This document shows, piece after piece, positions 35,271 through 46,606 of a DNA stretch of 64,000 nt (its first letter is position 1; each line of letters begins with the position of its first letter). A program made the translations under genes and the position numbers. This stretch comes from Bradysia coprophila (Eukaryota; Arthropoda; Insecta; Diptera; Sciaridae), in assembly GCF_014529535.1 (NCBI RefSeq), contig NW_023503496.1, forward strand, positions 930,001 through 994,000, read 5' to 3'. Below the pieces are notes generated by a model. The model was given only the letters and a program-made list of their open reading frames with translations, did not search any database and was not told where the DNA came from.

Positions 35271-36563
35271 CTACATGCTTCTAAGGGAACACTTCCCATA
35301 TAGAGTGATCTTCCCCTCGCCGTAACTTCCAACTACTCTCCGTGCTAATTTAATGTTCCCCGAATGAATCAAAATCACGAAACTACAAACCTTACTGATG
35401 CTCGGAACCGGTCCACTGTCATTCCAGTTGATACCCGTTCGTCCACCAATTTTGAACGTAAAATGTGGCCGTCCCGTCAATTTGTTTATATGTTCAATTC
35501 TATCGACCGTATCCAGCGTAACGCCCGTGCACCAGTACACTGCAAGCATTCTCAATTTCTCGCAATTGCCCACCAAATTGCAGATACCTTCGTCGTTTAT
35601 AAGTTGAATGCAATCGAAACAGCGTAGGTGTGTCAGCTGCTTACATGCCGACATTATGTTCAAGTGATTGCTGGTCATGCCAAAGTTTTTGCACATTTCC
35701 AACACTTCCAACGACTTGATTTTCGATAACGACTCGTAAATGCTGTTGTTACTTATCGTACACATGTGGAAGTGGATCTCTTGTAGGCGGCACTGCTCTT
35801 TATTCGCATAGCAGTCGAACAGTTTCGTCAGTTTGTTCTCGTTGAAGTGAAGCAAAAACAATTTCCTCAAATTAGGCAGATCGGCGATCAGCTGCAAATT
35901 CGTACACTTCACACTGTAGTCCAGTGTGAGACATTGCAGATGTTGTAGTGACGATATGATGACATCGTTAAACAGACCGGTCATGGTCTCGTTCGCACAT
36001 AGACAACAGTTTAGCAAGCGCAAATGACGCAACTTTGGATTCATTTTCAAATAGTCTAACAGTATGAGTATATCACCGCTGGTACATGTATTCAATGTCA
36101 ATGCATTGATGGTCATGTTAAAGTCATGCTGCTGAGACGCAGACGGCACCATCGAACTGCACAACGATGAATTTTCCAATTCTAATGTCTGCAAATCAAA
36201 GTGCTGCTCGAAATCGGTCAGTCTAATGCCACCGAAATGTTCGATTCGCAAATGCTTCACATTGTAGCAGTACGATTGCAGTAACTGCGTCACTTGGTAC
36301 ACATACGACAAATTATGACTGTCCCGTTGAATTTCGACGATTTTAATCGTTTCGATGTGATGACCGATTCGGCGCAGGAATTTTCGAATTTTATTGTAGG
36401 CAGTCGGTGTGTCAACGGTCAGCGCACATTTCCGTTTCAGTTTCGTTTTATTCACATTATCACGGAAGTGTTTACTCACATTGCTCATGGCATACAGATC
36501 GTCCAAGTCCAGAAACTCGAATATGTGACGGACACAATCCTCGTTCAAATTTTGAAAATTCAT
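35271..36563 (-). CDS. F-box / leucine-rich-repeat protein
   Basis: A single 430-aa open frame starting MNFQNLNEDCVRHIFEFLDL, a textbook F-box (residues about 3-45: hydrophobic-x-x-D-C-V-x-x-I-F, then LDDLYAMSNVSKHFRD). It is followed from about residue 60 to 360 by irregular leucine-rich repeats with Cys/Asn-containing turns (for example LRHLRLLNCCLC, LTHLRCFDCIQL). By family it would be the substrate-recognition subunit of an SCF ubiquitin ligase, binding Skp1 through the F-box; the substrate is unknown. The last 39 residues lack LRR character and begin at AGTAAG|GTTTGT, a possible splice donor, so the true C-terminus may come from an unseen exon. The tail also runs into a tandem-repeat tract. 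Convergent with the zinc-finger gene. Confidence 0.85.
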   Translation of the reverse strand: MNFQNLNEDCVRHIFEFLDLDDLYAMSNVSKHFRDNVNKTKLKRKCALTVDTPTAYNKIRKFLRRIGHHIETIKIVEIQRDSHNLSYVYQVTQLLQSYCYNVKHLRIEHFGGIRLTDFEQHFDLQTLELENSSLCSSMVPSASQQHDFNMTINALTLNTCTSGDILILLDYLKMNPKLRHLRLLNCCLCANETMTGLFNDVIISSLQHLQCLTLDYSVKCTNLQLIADLPNLRKLFLLHFNENKLTKLFDCYANKEQCRLQEIHFHMCTISNNSIYESLSKIKSLEVLEMCKNFGMTSNHLNIMSACKQLTHLRCFDCIQLINDEGICNLVGNCEKLRMLAVYWCTGVTLDTVDRIEHINKLTGRPHFTFKIGGRTGINWNDSGPVPSISKVCSFVILIHSGNIKLARRVVGSYGEGKITLYGKCSLRSM

Positions 36564-38112
36564 GACGGAATTACGTGCTTACCGATCGGAAACAATAAAC
36601 AAACTGAGATTTCAACGGTGGTTGTCAGGGCCGTCATTGGCTAAGGGGCCCATGGGACTCCGAGTAAAATCAGGCCGATCATTTTATCTTACGTTGTCTG
36701 GTTGTCAATGCTTATAGAGGTCGTTTTGTTGCATATTAGAGTCGTCGGTGGCTCTCTCTGACTTGTGTGTATTTCAAAAACTTGTGCCGGCTGAGGACTA
36801 CAAATGTCCGTTCATGTTTGTCATCTTGTCCAGTGACGATGACCTGATTGTACTGACTGCTAATTGTACAATAAATTGATCTCTCATCAGATTAACACAA
36901 GGTCTCCAACCGCCCTTCAATGCAATTGTAACCTACGGTCCGGTCCTGGTGCTTGAGGTCACAGAGTTGTTTTTTTTCTTTTTTATCATTGTGAAATATG
37001 AAACCCACACATTGATTCATGAAACGAACACTGAGCACTCACACACAAAAGTTTATTTACCAACAAAGAACAGCCTGCCGGTAAAAGATAATTTTGTTAT
37101 TGAATCAGCCCAGGTGTTTTGTGTTGTATAGGAGAAACGAAAGTGTGTTAGAGAGTGTTTGCGTGAAGGTAGTGCTTCGTCTTACAGTAACTGTTTATAT
37201 GGCTTAAGTCAATGTCAACGTATTTGTAGCTCGGTTGTAATACTCGAGGTGTATTAAATGATGTTTGCGATGTAGATTTCCAATGATTTTGATATTGTTG
37301 TCAATTAGTTATGTATATACACCGAAAAAAACATGCCGCACTTACAATGTACGTCGTACATGAAGTACTAGATCAAGACCAGATGTTTTAAGCTTTGAAA
37401 TTAGTCAAATTGGCAATGTAGAGCTCACGAAGGCGGATAGAATTTTAGATCGAAAACAAGAGGGTGTTAAGGAATCTCGCGCCGCGTCATTCACAATAAT
37501 TCACAAAGTGACATCTTCCTTATACAAAATGTGTCAAAACGTGAACTTTAAAGTCGAAAAATTGTCCTGAAATGACCTGTTTACTGTTCCTCTAATTTTA
37601 TCCAATTTGTTCGCATTTTTTCAGGTCCGCTTTCAGCAGAATTTTGGCCATTTGAGAGTCGTCCAAAAAATATACATTTCGCTCAAATGTGAAATAGTTA
37701 CTCGTTCACCGAGGGAAGAAAATGAGAAATTCCAACAAAAGCGAAGTTTTGCGGCCACAGCCAAGCGAGTTGGAATTTCCTATTATCTTTCATAGGTGGA
37801 GACAACGTTTTCATATGTTTGAGGTGTGATTATAACCATTTTCTCCACAACTATATCAATTTGTTGCACCATTTTTCAAATTAAAAACGATGATGACAGT
37901 TCGGTTGAGAAATTGTCTATTTTCTCAAGGAGTCACAGACTTTAAAATAGTCCTAAATAATCTCTGGAAACCTCGTGTTTTCTCCCTTGTCAAAACAAAA
38001 CGTCCATTTTCTCGCTCGAACTGTAATCAGACGAAGTGTCAACACAACGTCATCTTCTCATGACTTTCTGAGTTGAGAAAATAGGGTTATCATAGCGCCC
38101 ATATGAAATATT
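36564..38112. other. Intergenic, no gene seen
   Basis: AT-rich, with only short open frames. Words shared with family I (for example 'gacagttcggttgagaaa' near 37895) also occur near 48245, suggesting repeat debris. Confidence 0.35.
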
Positions 38113-38447
38113 TGTTCAAGGAGGGAAGAAAAGTTGGAAATTGCATTTCGAGGGTGTTGTTTGTCACCCGACAAAATGTAATTTCCAACTTTTTTCCCGA
38201 GGTAAACACAATGTTTTTCACAACAAAGGCCTCCGAAGTTTTAGCGGAGGGGAGAAAATGTCTGGCAGACGAGAAAATAGTTTTTTTCTTCCCTCCACTG
38301 GAACTTCGGAAGCCTTTGTTGTGAAAAACGTTGTGTCTCCTTACCTAGGGAAAAAAGTTGGAAATTACATTTTCTCTGGTTCCCTCATTTGTGTCCAGAG
38401 ACCAACATCATCCTCGAAATGCAATTTCCAAGTTTTCTTCCCTCGTT
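38113..38447. mobile_element. Nested palindrome, family I, copy 1
   Basis: Outer arms 'agttggaaattgcatttcga' (38133) and mirrored 'tcgaaatgcaatttcc' (38416). The inner hairpin 'gtttttcacaacaaaggc..ccgaag' pairs with 'cttcggaagcctttgttgtg' (38304-38331). A truncated copy ends the window at 63855. Confidence 0.75.
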
Positions 38448-38508
38448 GATCAATAACTATTTCTCTTTTCAATTGTCACTTTGTTTTGGTTTCGTGAATT
38501 GGTGAAAA

Positions 38509-39078
38509 CCAATAGATCATTGTTAATGTCGTTCGAGATGTCAAATGAGCTGTCATTTTCACAAAGCTAACCACAGTGTTATGATGAAAGAGAAGAAGAT
38601 AATTTGACAAGTACCCCAAGGCAAGTTAAAATACGATGTTTAAGGAGAGCGATTTTTGACCACTTTGTTTAAACTGGTCTCGGGGTCACACGTCAAAATG
38701 AGAGAAATCACATACAAATTTAAACTGGGCTCAACTCGCTCAACTCTCAATTTCTTTTTTCATTGATGAATATTTGACAGCTGACGCCGAGACCAATTAA
38801 ATTTAACTGGTTTTCGCTCTGCTTAAACACTGTCTAAACTGGTCTTCTGTCCTCTCGCTCTCAACGTACCACGGTGAAAGAGAAGCAAATACGTTGACAA
38901 GTACCCCAAGGCAAGTTATAATAACTACTCTTCGGTTTTCTCGCTCTGATCATAACAGTCTCTGTTACAAAAATTTATATGGAGCTGTCATTGTTTCAGG
39001 TTAGCTTTGTGAAATTGACAACTCATTTGACACTATTTTGACAGAAGAAACCGTTATTTGACACTGATCTATTGGTGT
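38509..39078. mobile_element. Family J inverted-repeat element, interrupted
   Basis: Ends CAATAGATCATTGTTAATG and CACTGATCTATTG with mirrored 'cacaaagctaacc' words, as in the uninterrupted copy at 41991-42176. A second inverted-repeat element (about 38580-38955, 'gacaagtaccccaaggcaag') is inserted in it; a fragment of that insert recurs at 60220-60285. Confidence 0.7.
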
Positions 39079-39367
39079 GTTTGCTTCACGCCGCGCAAGG
39101 ATGACAAAATATGTGTTCATCTCGGGGAGAAAGATGGAATTGTAACTGATGCAAAAGCTTTTTCAGACAATTTGCACGATCTCACGAACTCTCTACTAGC
39201 CTACACAGTTGAGACTATCAAAATGTAGATGCTCTTACAAGTCAAGCGGTCATTCTCACGGGAGTTTTATCTTCATAATCGGTCGTCGTAAAACAATTTG
39301 TTTATCACGAGCAATAAAATTTCGCTTTTTTGTTTCTCACGTCTCTTATCTCGTCTGAGGTACCTAA

Positions 39368-39404
39368 TATAAATTGCTAATGCATTTTGGCCATTATTCA
39401 CAGT
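39368..39404 (+). promoter_or_regulatory. Core promoter of the C-type lectin gene
   Basis: TATAAA (39368-39373) is followed 32 nt later by an initiator-like TTCACAGT (39397-39404). ATG lies about 47 nt beyond. Spacing is that of an insect TATA/Inr promoter. Confidence 0.6.
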
Positions 39405-39446
39405 AAGACTAAATTTGTTGCCAGTTCATTACAACGATCAATTTTG

Positions 39447-40069
39447 ATGGCGTACCTGAAATCGATTATCTTTCTGTTCGTTTTTCTCAACGGTACTCTG
39501 ATATTTGGGCAAAATGCACCCGATCCCTTACTGGACAAGGAATTCGAAATAAAATACTTTGGGAGGGTCAGCTCTACCAATTTTATAAAATTTAAATTCC
39601 ATGAAAAGGTTTGTTTCCTCCATAGGTGACTTGGTTTAATGCCCATCTGTCCTGCCTTGCATGTGGTGGCCAATTGGCATCCATTGAGTCAGAAGCCGAA
39701 CATAACTATGTTGAAGGACTGATACATGATTTAGGTGAATTAATTGTTCAAGCAGTCTATGGGGTTTATGTGGGCAGCTACATCTAAGCTTTATGTTTAG
39801 GTCTGCAGAATGTAAGTTTTTGGATTGCTGGAACCGATCTGGCTAACGAAGGCATTTTCAATTGGTTTACTACAGGCGACTTGATTAGGTATTCAAATTT
39901 TTCACCGGGACAACCTGACAACCACAATGGCATTGAACATTGTCTGGTTTTGTGGGGAGCGAGGCAATTGCAGTGGCACGACACTGTTTGCAACAACGTA
40001 GCCTTTTTTATTTGTGAAAAGAAACCGAAATGTAATCCTGAAAAACAATGGCGAGTTCCGTTGAAATAA
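39447..40069 (+). CDS. Secreted single-domain C-type lectin (galactose-type QPD)
   Basis: Exons 39447-39608, 39626-39734 and 39801-40069 would give 179 aa. A signal peptide (MAYLKSIIFLFVFLNGTLIFG) precedes one carbohydrate-recognition domain: VTWFNAHLSC, LASIES, FWIAGTD, the sugar-specificity loop QPD, WHD, and the closing Cys pair with FFICE. QPD normally selects galactose-type sugars with Ca2+; insect relatives act in immunity, gut or saliva. Intron 2 (66 nt) is ordinary. Intron 1 as drawn is only 17 nt (GTTTGTTTCCTCCATAG). It has good-looking ends and restores the conserved K-V-T-W junction, but is far below the known insect minimum. Using an upstream donor at 39569 gives a 57-nt intron but deletes residues before VTW. 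Either the gene is damaged, the assembly lost intron bases, or the shorter form is made. Confidence 0.82.
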
Positions 40070-40090
40070 TTTGAAATCATTTTTGATCAG

Positions 40091-40096
40091 AATAAA
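40091..40096 (+). terminator. Poly(A) signal of the lectin gene
   Basis: AATAAA 22 nt after the lectin stop; canonical hexamer at close range. Confidence 0.7.
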
Positions 40097-40267
40097 ATAT
40101 ATTTTAATTGCAAGCACATGATCAGATGAGCACATCTCAGTCTTGCAGATTCAATCACACTTGCGATATTACCTTTTGCCAAAGATTTCCTCGAGTTCTG
40201 CGTTCGTTCTAATTCTCTACGTATCTCTTACCTTATCCGCACCACATATTGATCTTTGGATTTTCCT

Positions 40268-40690
40268 TCCGGAACATTTCATTCATTCATTCATTTATTG
40301 TTCATTTTCAGTCGACTTAATACAAGCGGACTTAACTTAGGTATCACAGGTAGGACTAGGTAGCAAATAAATTAACATACCACTGGTACTATACCAGCCT
40401 TTAACGGCAAGTGCTTCAAATGTCCGTCCGTCCGTCTGTCTCACAAATAAAATGTGATTGATAAAAGTTAAAATTGCAATGCTACTATGAGCAAACCAAC
40501 ACCAGGCAAATCAATTATTATTTGTTATCTGGTAACCGATCGCTCATAGCAGACATTGCAATTTGGTAGTTGTTGGTAGTTAGACCCCCAAACTATATAG
40601 CAGCAAAGATGTTTCTTACTCGAGAGACGCACACCGACTGACGAAATTATTCGGCCTGCTGGTCTATTTATAAATCGAGTATTTGGTAGT
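40268..40690. other. Intergenic, simple repeats
   Basis: An ATTC run near 40270 and a CCGTCCGT run near 40425. 'ttattatttgttatctggta' and neighbouring words are unassigned. Confidence 0.35.
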
Positions 40691-40945
40691 TGACTACCAA
40701 AGTTGTAGTTGACTGACTACCAAAGTGGTAGTTGACTGACTACCAAAGTGGTAGTTGACTGACTACCAAAGTGGTAGTTGACTGACTACCAAAGTGGTAG
40801 TTGACTGACTACCAAAGTGGTAGTTGACTGACTACCAAAGTGGTAGTTGACTGACTACCAAAGTGGTAGTTGACTGACTACCAAAGTGGTAGTTGACTGA
40901 CTACCAAAGTGGTAGTTGACTACCAAAGTGGTAGTTGACTAATAC
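40691..40945. repeat. 23-bp minisatellite with self-complementary unit
   Basis: About 11 head-to-tail copies of 'ctaccaaagtggtagttgact' plus GA. Each unit contains the near-palindrome CTACCAAAGTGGTAG, so the array can fold into many small hairpins. Flanking decayed units extend to about 41070. Confidence 0.95.
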
Positions 40946-41213
40946 GGATGTTGTAGATATGTTTACTGTTTGAGAGCTGCACACCGACTGATGAAATTAA
41001 TCGGCTTGCTTGCCTATTTATAATTCCAAAATTTGGTAGTTGAATACCAAAGTGGTACTTGAATGAGCACCAAGCTAGTAGTAAACAGAAATTGAAAAAA
41101 AAATGAAAAAAGACCTCACCAGGCTTCAGCCGGTCTATTCTTGTTGATACACTGTCCCGTCTGAGTACTCTATTTAGTTCATGCTTGAAGCGCGTTGGTC
41201 AACAGCAGAACGT

Positions 41214-41372
41214 ATGCCTGCCATAGAGTTGCAACCGAGAGGTGGCATGGTGGCGCTGTAGATCAAAGGAAACCACAAAAATATATGGGAAACCGGGAAA
41301 ACCAGGACATGTTCAAATAATGACAGCGCCACCTTGGCACCTCTCGAGTGTAACTCTATGATGCCTGCAAAA
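41214..41372. repeat. Fold-back, 'gagttgcaaccgagaggtgg' arms
   Basis: Arms mirrored by 'ccacc..ggcacctctcgagtgtaactct'. A smaller relative ('cgagaggtggcatgtagcaac') is at 10757-10807 in the kinase gene. Confidence 0.7.
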
Positions 41373-41391
41373 CTTATCGTTGACGAGTGCA

Positions 41392-41914
41392 AGGTAAATA
41401 TATGTACATACTGAAGGTAACGCAGACCCTCAGGGAATCAAGGCTGTATACTTTGGGGAGGTCACGCAGACCGCCATCTTATTAGATACGAGGGAAAACA
41501 CCACTTCTGATGACTTTACATATACAAAAAATTCATCACATCATCAAGACGACGAGAATCATCAGAGTAGGTGAATTTTTGTATGAAATCGGCTATTTTA
41601 TCATCAACTGTGGTGTGTAACCCGCGTATCTGTATCTGCGTGACCTCCCCAAAGTATACAGCCTTGCAGGGAATAGCAATAAATACGGATCCAAAGTTTC
41701 GGGTGAATATAAGATTTGTTATGTTGCATCCGTGACATGTGGCATGATCAAATTGTTGGAACTGCGTTGTTTAGTATTGAGTGTTGGCATGTGTTGCAAC
41801 CTAACAAAGTGAATTTGACTTGTGTCCAACATTATAAAGGTTATATTCATACGAAACTTTGGATCTGTGTGGTCTTGCGGATTTGCGTTACCTTCAGTAT
41901 GTATATTTACCTTG
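41392..41914. mobile_element. Nested pair of fold-back elements
   Basis: Outer arms 'aaggtaaatatatgtacata...gaaggtaacgca' pair with 'tgcgttaccttcagtatgta' ending at 41914. Inner arms 'ggctgtatactttggggagg' (41442) pair with 'cctccccaaagtatacagcc' (41645-41664). Reads as one element inserted in another. Confidence 0.85.
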
Positions 41915-41990
41915 GACGAGTGTGAGAGAATGTGGTGACATTTAGTCTCAACGCATGACGTAACCTGGGTTTTTTCTTAATCATTACGAT

Positions 41991-42176
41991 GGTATAGATC
42001 ATTGTCAATGTCGTTTGAGACGTCAAATAAGCTGTCATTTTCACAAAGCTAACCACAATATTAAAAAAAAATTATTTGAAGCTGTCATTGTTTGAGGTTA
42101 GCTTTGTGAAATTGACAACTTATTTGACAATATTTTAGAGAGAAGAAACCGTTATTTGACACTGATCTATTGTTCC
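41991..42176. mobile_element. Family J element, uninterrupted copy
   Basis: Mirrored 'gctgtcattttcacaaagct' and 'agctttgtgaaattgacaac' arms; outer ends TAGATCATTGTCAATG and CACTGATCTA. Same family as 38509-39078. Confidence 0.8.
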
Positions 42177-42466
42177 ACACACTAGTAAAAGCACACTTTT
42201 GATCTTTCATATCGCAGAGTACTCGAGTTTACGATGGCTTTGAGCTTTGGTTGAGTTTTCACTGGAGTTAGAAAAGCTTGAAGCTGGCAAAAGCTCTTTG
42301 ACCAACATCACTTCTATTCCTGTATTCCTTAACAGGCTTGTGGATCGTATCGACTAAAGAAAATTAAAAGCCAAACACATAGGCGACTCCTTCTTCACTT
42401 TCCACACATTTATTGGTTGTGAAATAGAACAATCTCCGTCCAGAATTCACAATTTATTTCTACAAA

Positions 42467-42592
42467 CACAGCACTGCTCCTGGCATGAACACTGAATTGA
42501 CAAGTGTCAAATTTGTAGACTTAAGCTACGATTTCATCAGCCTCCGAATATTTTCTATGTTCATGTTAGAAGCAGTGCTGTGCTACAAAGCT
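42467..42592. mobile_element. Family M fold-back, diverged copy
   Basis: 'acagcactgctcctggcatg' and 'catg..agaagcagtgctgtg' arms; matches the family at 54118-54304 and 58609-58763. Confidence 0.7.
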
Positions 42593-42804
42593 TCAAATGT
42601 ATCACAATGCAGCCAACCTTCCATTTTACTCGTCCGAATCACTATCGTTTCGGAGACAAGTCTCCGCAGCCTGCCTATCATTAGACAGTGATTCTCCTGT
42701 CAATTCTTCTGTTCCTACATGCGTTCTCACCCAATAGTACAGTATCCTGCAATGAGTAATCTTCGCTCAAATCCGAAATCCCCTCCCATATCCAACAACG
42801 ACAT

Positions 42805-45409
42805 TTACCAACACAGCATCGAAACGATGGTTACAACCACCAAACTGCAGATGAAATAGGCGTTCGGGAAAAAGTCGACGGTGTGCCTGTAGATGTTGGT
42901 GTAAATCGGAACGAAAATGAATTGGCTCAAGTTCTCCAGCACCCCCATCATGGAATAAATTTTGCCTGAAAAAAACGTGAAAACTCAGTCAGTGAGTGGA
43001 ATTGGTTGGTATGACTGACTCAAAGTTAACTCAACCGATCTCTGTGTTATCCACAACTGTTGAAACGATACTTCTGACGGTCAGACTTGGAATACCGTAA
43101 AAAATGTCAATTGTTTTGGCCACATAAAGCATGAAGGTAGTCGTCACGGTTATCTGCAAATAGTTAAGCATTGCATGCACTGAAGGCCCACAGACGTCCC
43201 AGGAAAACTCACACAAACGAGCTTCGACACAGCTGTAAATGACGACGAAATGATCGCAAGAATTGCGTCGTTCACTTTAAAATATTTGCTCATCACAGTA
43301 AGCATTAGTGTGTTCCCTACGAACGATGTGATGCTGCCATAAGCGGCATACGGCGCTTCTTCTAATGCCTCCCAATTCAATCTGGTGCGAACGAAATAGT
43401 ACTCGTTCTCATACTCTGCAAAATACAACAACATGACATATAAACAGTCAAATGCAGAGACGGGACGTGCAACAATAGCAAATTATAAGAAAAATGAAAT
43501 TTAATTCATTTAACTCGCTATCGAACCTTTCAAATGTTGGCAGCACAACGAAACAAGAAAATTTCATTTTTCTTATAATTCGCTATAGTTGCTCGTGTCG
43601 TTTCTGCATTTAACTATTGATGTGTGGACGACAAGTTAAGGGACATTCACACTTTTGCTAAATTTTCAAAACGATTATCATCGCTGGTGTCATACCATGC
43701 TCAAGCACCTGAATTAAACCCGCAATGGCCAGTGTCAGACACACAATCTTCCGACCGTTGCCACTTCTCTTCCTCACAATGACCATGGCACAGTCTTTTA
43801 TGGCCTTCATACACTTGTTACCGTCTGCACTAGTTGCTGATTCGATCGGTGCAGTTGCGTTTTCTCGTGATTGTCTTTTCGTCAACATGTCGGTTAGCTC
43901 AGTCTCGGGTAACTGCTCTTCAATGTCGTCCTTTGCACGGGGTTTGACTTCATCCAACACAAAGATGATGTACAACGACCCAAGGACATTGATCACCATG
44001 CAAATGGAAATTAACTCTGCAAAAGGCAACATCGACTCAAGAGATAAAGGAAATTGGACATCGCACAGTCATAGATTCAAATGCAATGGCGTTAAATTAG
44101 TCTGGGTGTCATGCTTACTGATGTATCCCAAATTTTGATACAAAATTCCAGAAAACGGCAGAGTGCAGATCGTTATGATTGGATAGAGTTGATAGAGAAT
44201 GCCGAATCGGAAGACTCGATCCTTTTCTTCGGTTACTTCGGCCAAATAGCTGAACAAACCGATGCCCATTAAAGACCAACCTCCACCGATGGCTGGAAGA
44301 AGAGCTCCCAAGATTGTGTTAAATTCGATCGGAAGTTGTTTCATGAATATGGCCGCAATCAGAGCAACTAAAACGTAAAGTATAAGAGACTGACTACACA
44401 TCGACGAGCTCGTCTCCACTTGTCTCACCCAATTGTCCCAATAATTCACCAATCTGTGGTGCTAAAATGCATGGCTTCCGTCTGCCACTTTTGTCACTCC
44501 AATTACCCCAGAAGAGCACAAGAACGATACCAATTACGGCAACTAAACAAACTCATATTGCTCATCTTGCCCCTTTAATGTGTTCTAATTTGCAATCAAC
44601 ACCTTACCGAATGGTGCATTGTATGCACTCATTGTGCTTCCAAGCTTCTGACTTTCACGTTCCGCCCGACACACCTCCATGTTAAAGGCATGGTTAGCAC
44701 TGAAATTGTCACTGTTCGTTCGGAGGGTGCTGCTGCCGTAGACATTTTCGAACGGAAATGTCGATGGGATGCTCTCTTCGGTTGTGACACTATTTTGAGC
44801 AAATACGATCGATCTTTGCGTGTCGGACACGTCGCCGCAATTGATGTTATTCATAGCTTTGTCCATCATATGGTCACACACCAACTCGGGAAATCCGAGA
44901 TTCACCCGGCATGCCTGTAAATGATGCAGATGGGAAGATCACTTCAAGCTCTCACTTGTGTAATGTAACATGTGACGAGTGGCAGGGACAAGCAAATTTT
45001 TTTTGGAAAATGAAAATGTCACAACGGAATATCTTTCACTCCTACTCGCCATTGGGACGTTTCAGTGAACACTTGTCGTAGCAATCAAAGGACGAAATAA
45101 TGAAATAGTGATACCGAGGCTAAAATACTTATTACTAATGAACAGCACATCAAACGTTGAAACTCAATGCTAGGCAAAGTGAACTAGCGGTTGCATGTCT
45201 TTGATGGGTGAATTGGGAAAGTTGCAATCAGATTGCATTCGATGACTTACCTTTTCTAAAGTCAAATTCTGCAAACAAATGACCAGCAGACAATACGGTA
45301 CATTGATTGCGAACGTTACCGGTTCAACAGTAATGTAACGTTTTAATTTTCTGAATTTACTTTCGCTGCCGTCTCTTCCATTTCTCAATTCCATTTTATT
45401 GGTGCTCAT
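42805..45409 (-). CDS. SLC46-family (proton-coupled folate transporter-like) MFS transporter
   Basis: Eight minus-strand exons: 45251-45409, 44608-44914, 44429-44542, 44367-44119, 44016-43696, 43415-43213, 43153-43036 and 42965-42805. All are GT-AG with consistent phase, giving 543 aa. Family features: an N-terminal first helix (FAINVPYCLLVICLQNLTLEKACRVNLGF), a long Cys-containing extracellular loop, the A-motif-like WGNWSDKSGRRKPCILAP, GGGWSLMGIGLFSYLAEVTEE (helix 5 region), a polar central loop and KIYSMMGVLENLSQFIFVPIYTNIY near the end. About 11-12 hydrophobic segments are visible. By family it is a plasma- or endo-membrane proton-coupled carrier; insect SLC46 substrates are poorly defined, so folate is not claimed. 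Intron 5 contains a MITE (43450-43611). The exon 3 donor (GTGAGA at 44428) was chosen over a nearer GTGAAT because it keeps the conserved IGELL.. segment. Confidence 0.92.
43450..43611. mobile_element. Fold-back MITE in transporter intron 5
   Basis: Ends AAATGCAGAGACG and CGTTTCTGCATTT, with internal 'agcaaattataagaaaaatg' mirrored by 'catttttcttataattcgct'. Relative of 16595-16768. Confidence 0.82.
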
Positions 45410-46606
45410 TGTGTCGATCGTTCAGCGATTAGTTGTCTCTAATTTCCTGTAATGGAAATTTGTACAACTCACGTCAACTTTCAATTGACGCTCGAGCACC
45501 GCGGGTAGCACTTGAATACCACCGAATTCCACTGTGTTTTTATGTTTCGTAATCCATACAGTTGGTTTAACATACGAAGAACTAGATTCGGTACGATAAG
45601 CGAGGAGCACTGACTAATGCGGTTTTATATATCGAAAGTTATGTTTACAAAAATGAAGTAAAAGATTTGAAATCAATACTTTGAAAATGCTTAGGATAAA
45701 TGAAGTAATAGATTTGATAGTAAAGTGATGATATGGTTGCAAACCTGCAACTCCTTAATTAGAAGACATGAGCGAGTTACACTTTACAACGGGTGTACAT
45801 CGAGTGTCATTTTCTTTTAAAATAATTGAAAGAGAGCACTGCTTTCAAAGCAGTATTTCTCTCAGAATAAATGGTCACAAACTCATTGTCTGTTCTTGCA
45901 GAAACAAAACCCTCCAACTTTAACCTATTCTCTAGTGACTCTGTAAAATCGGAATTCATTTCGTCTCCTCTTTCATCCTCTCTAATTGTTTTCACTAATC
46001 ACAAACGAAACGAGTTGTTTCGTTGGAGTGCTGGTGATTCATCTTCTATTTCTTCTAAATGGCTTTGACAAATCGAAATGTAAAAACGAAATAAAATTCA
46101 CATCCAGATGAGATTTAGGGAAACTCCTTACCCCGTTACCAATGAATCGCGGAGTGTCGAAACTATCGAAGCGTACAATTTTCTTCCACCTATTCCAAAT
46201 ATTGATAACAAACTAAAATGGAAAATTCAAATTGATTCAGAATCACTATACTGATAACAAACGATGAGATCTCTATAAACCATTTCATCTGTGTAACAAT
46301 TTCCTATCAAACAACACAATCAATTTGAACTTGTAAACACACATTCGCAAATGGTACAAGGTTTCCAAATTTTTTCGCATCGCTATCTGAAGTGATCTCT
46401 GTAAATTTTCTCAATATTGAAGAGAATGGAAACAGTCTGGCATTTGTTTACCGCTCACGTGTATACGCTCTTCAGCCAGGGACTGTTTTTTGAAGAATAT
46501 TTTGGGATTTTTTTCCTCTAAAGAATTATTTGTTTGGAGAAATTTCTGATCCTGCCAGTTTTAGGTGGAATTATGGATTGGAATACTTTTACATTGCCAA
46601 TAGTTG
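45410..46606. other. Intergenic upstream of the transporter
   Basis: Likely holds the transporter promoter and 5' leader. A perfect short hairpin 'gagagcactgctttcaaagcag' region is at 45832-45863. Small open frames on both strands (45807-46068) are not recognisable as genes. Confidence 0.4.

Noticed and set aside
40691..40945. CRISPR-like regular array
   Set aside because: Pure head-to-tail 23-bp repeat without unique spacers, in a eukaryotic genome.
45832..45863. Possible small RNA hairpin upstream of the transporter
   Set aside because: Stem is short (about 13 bp) and no conservation or expression evidence; too weak for a microRNA call.
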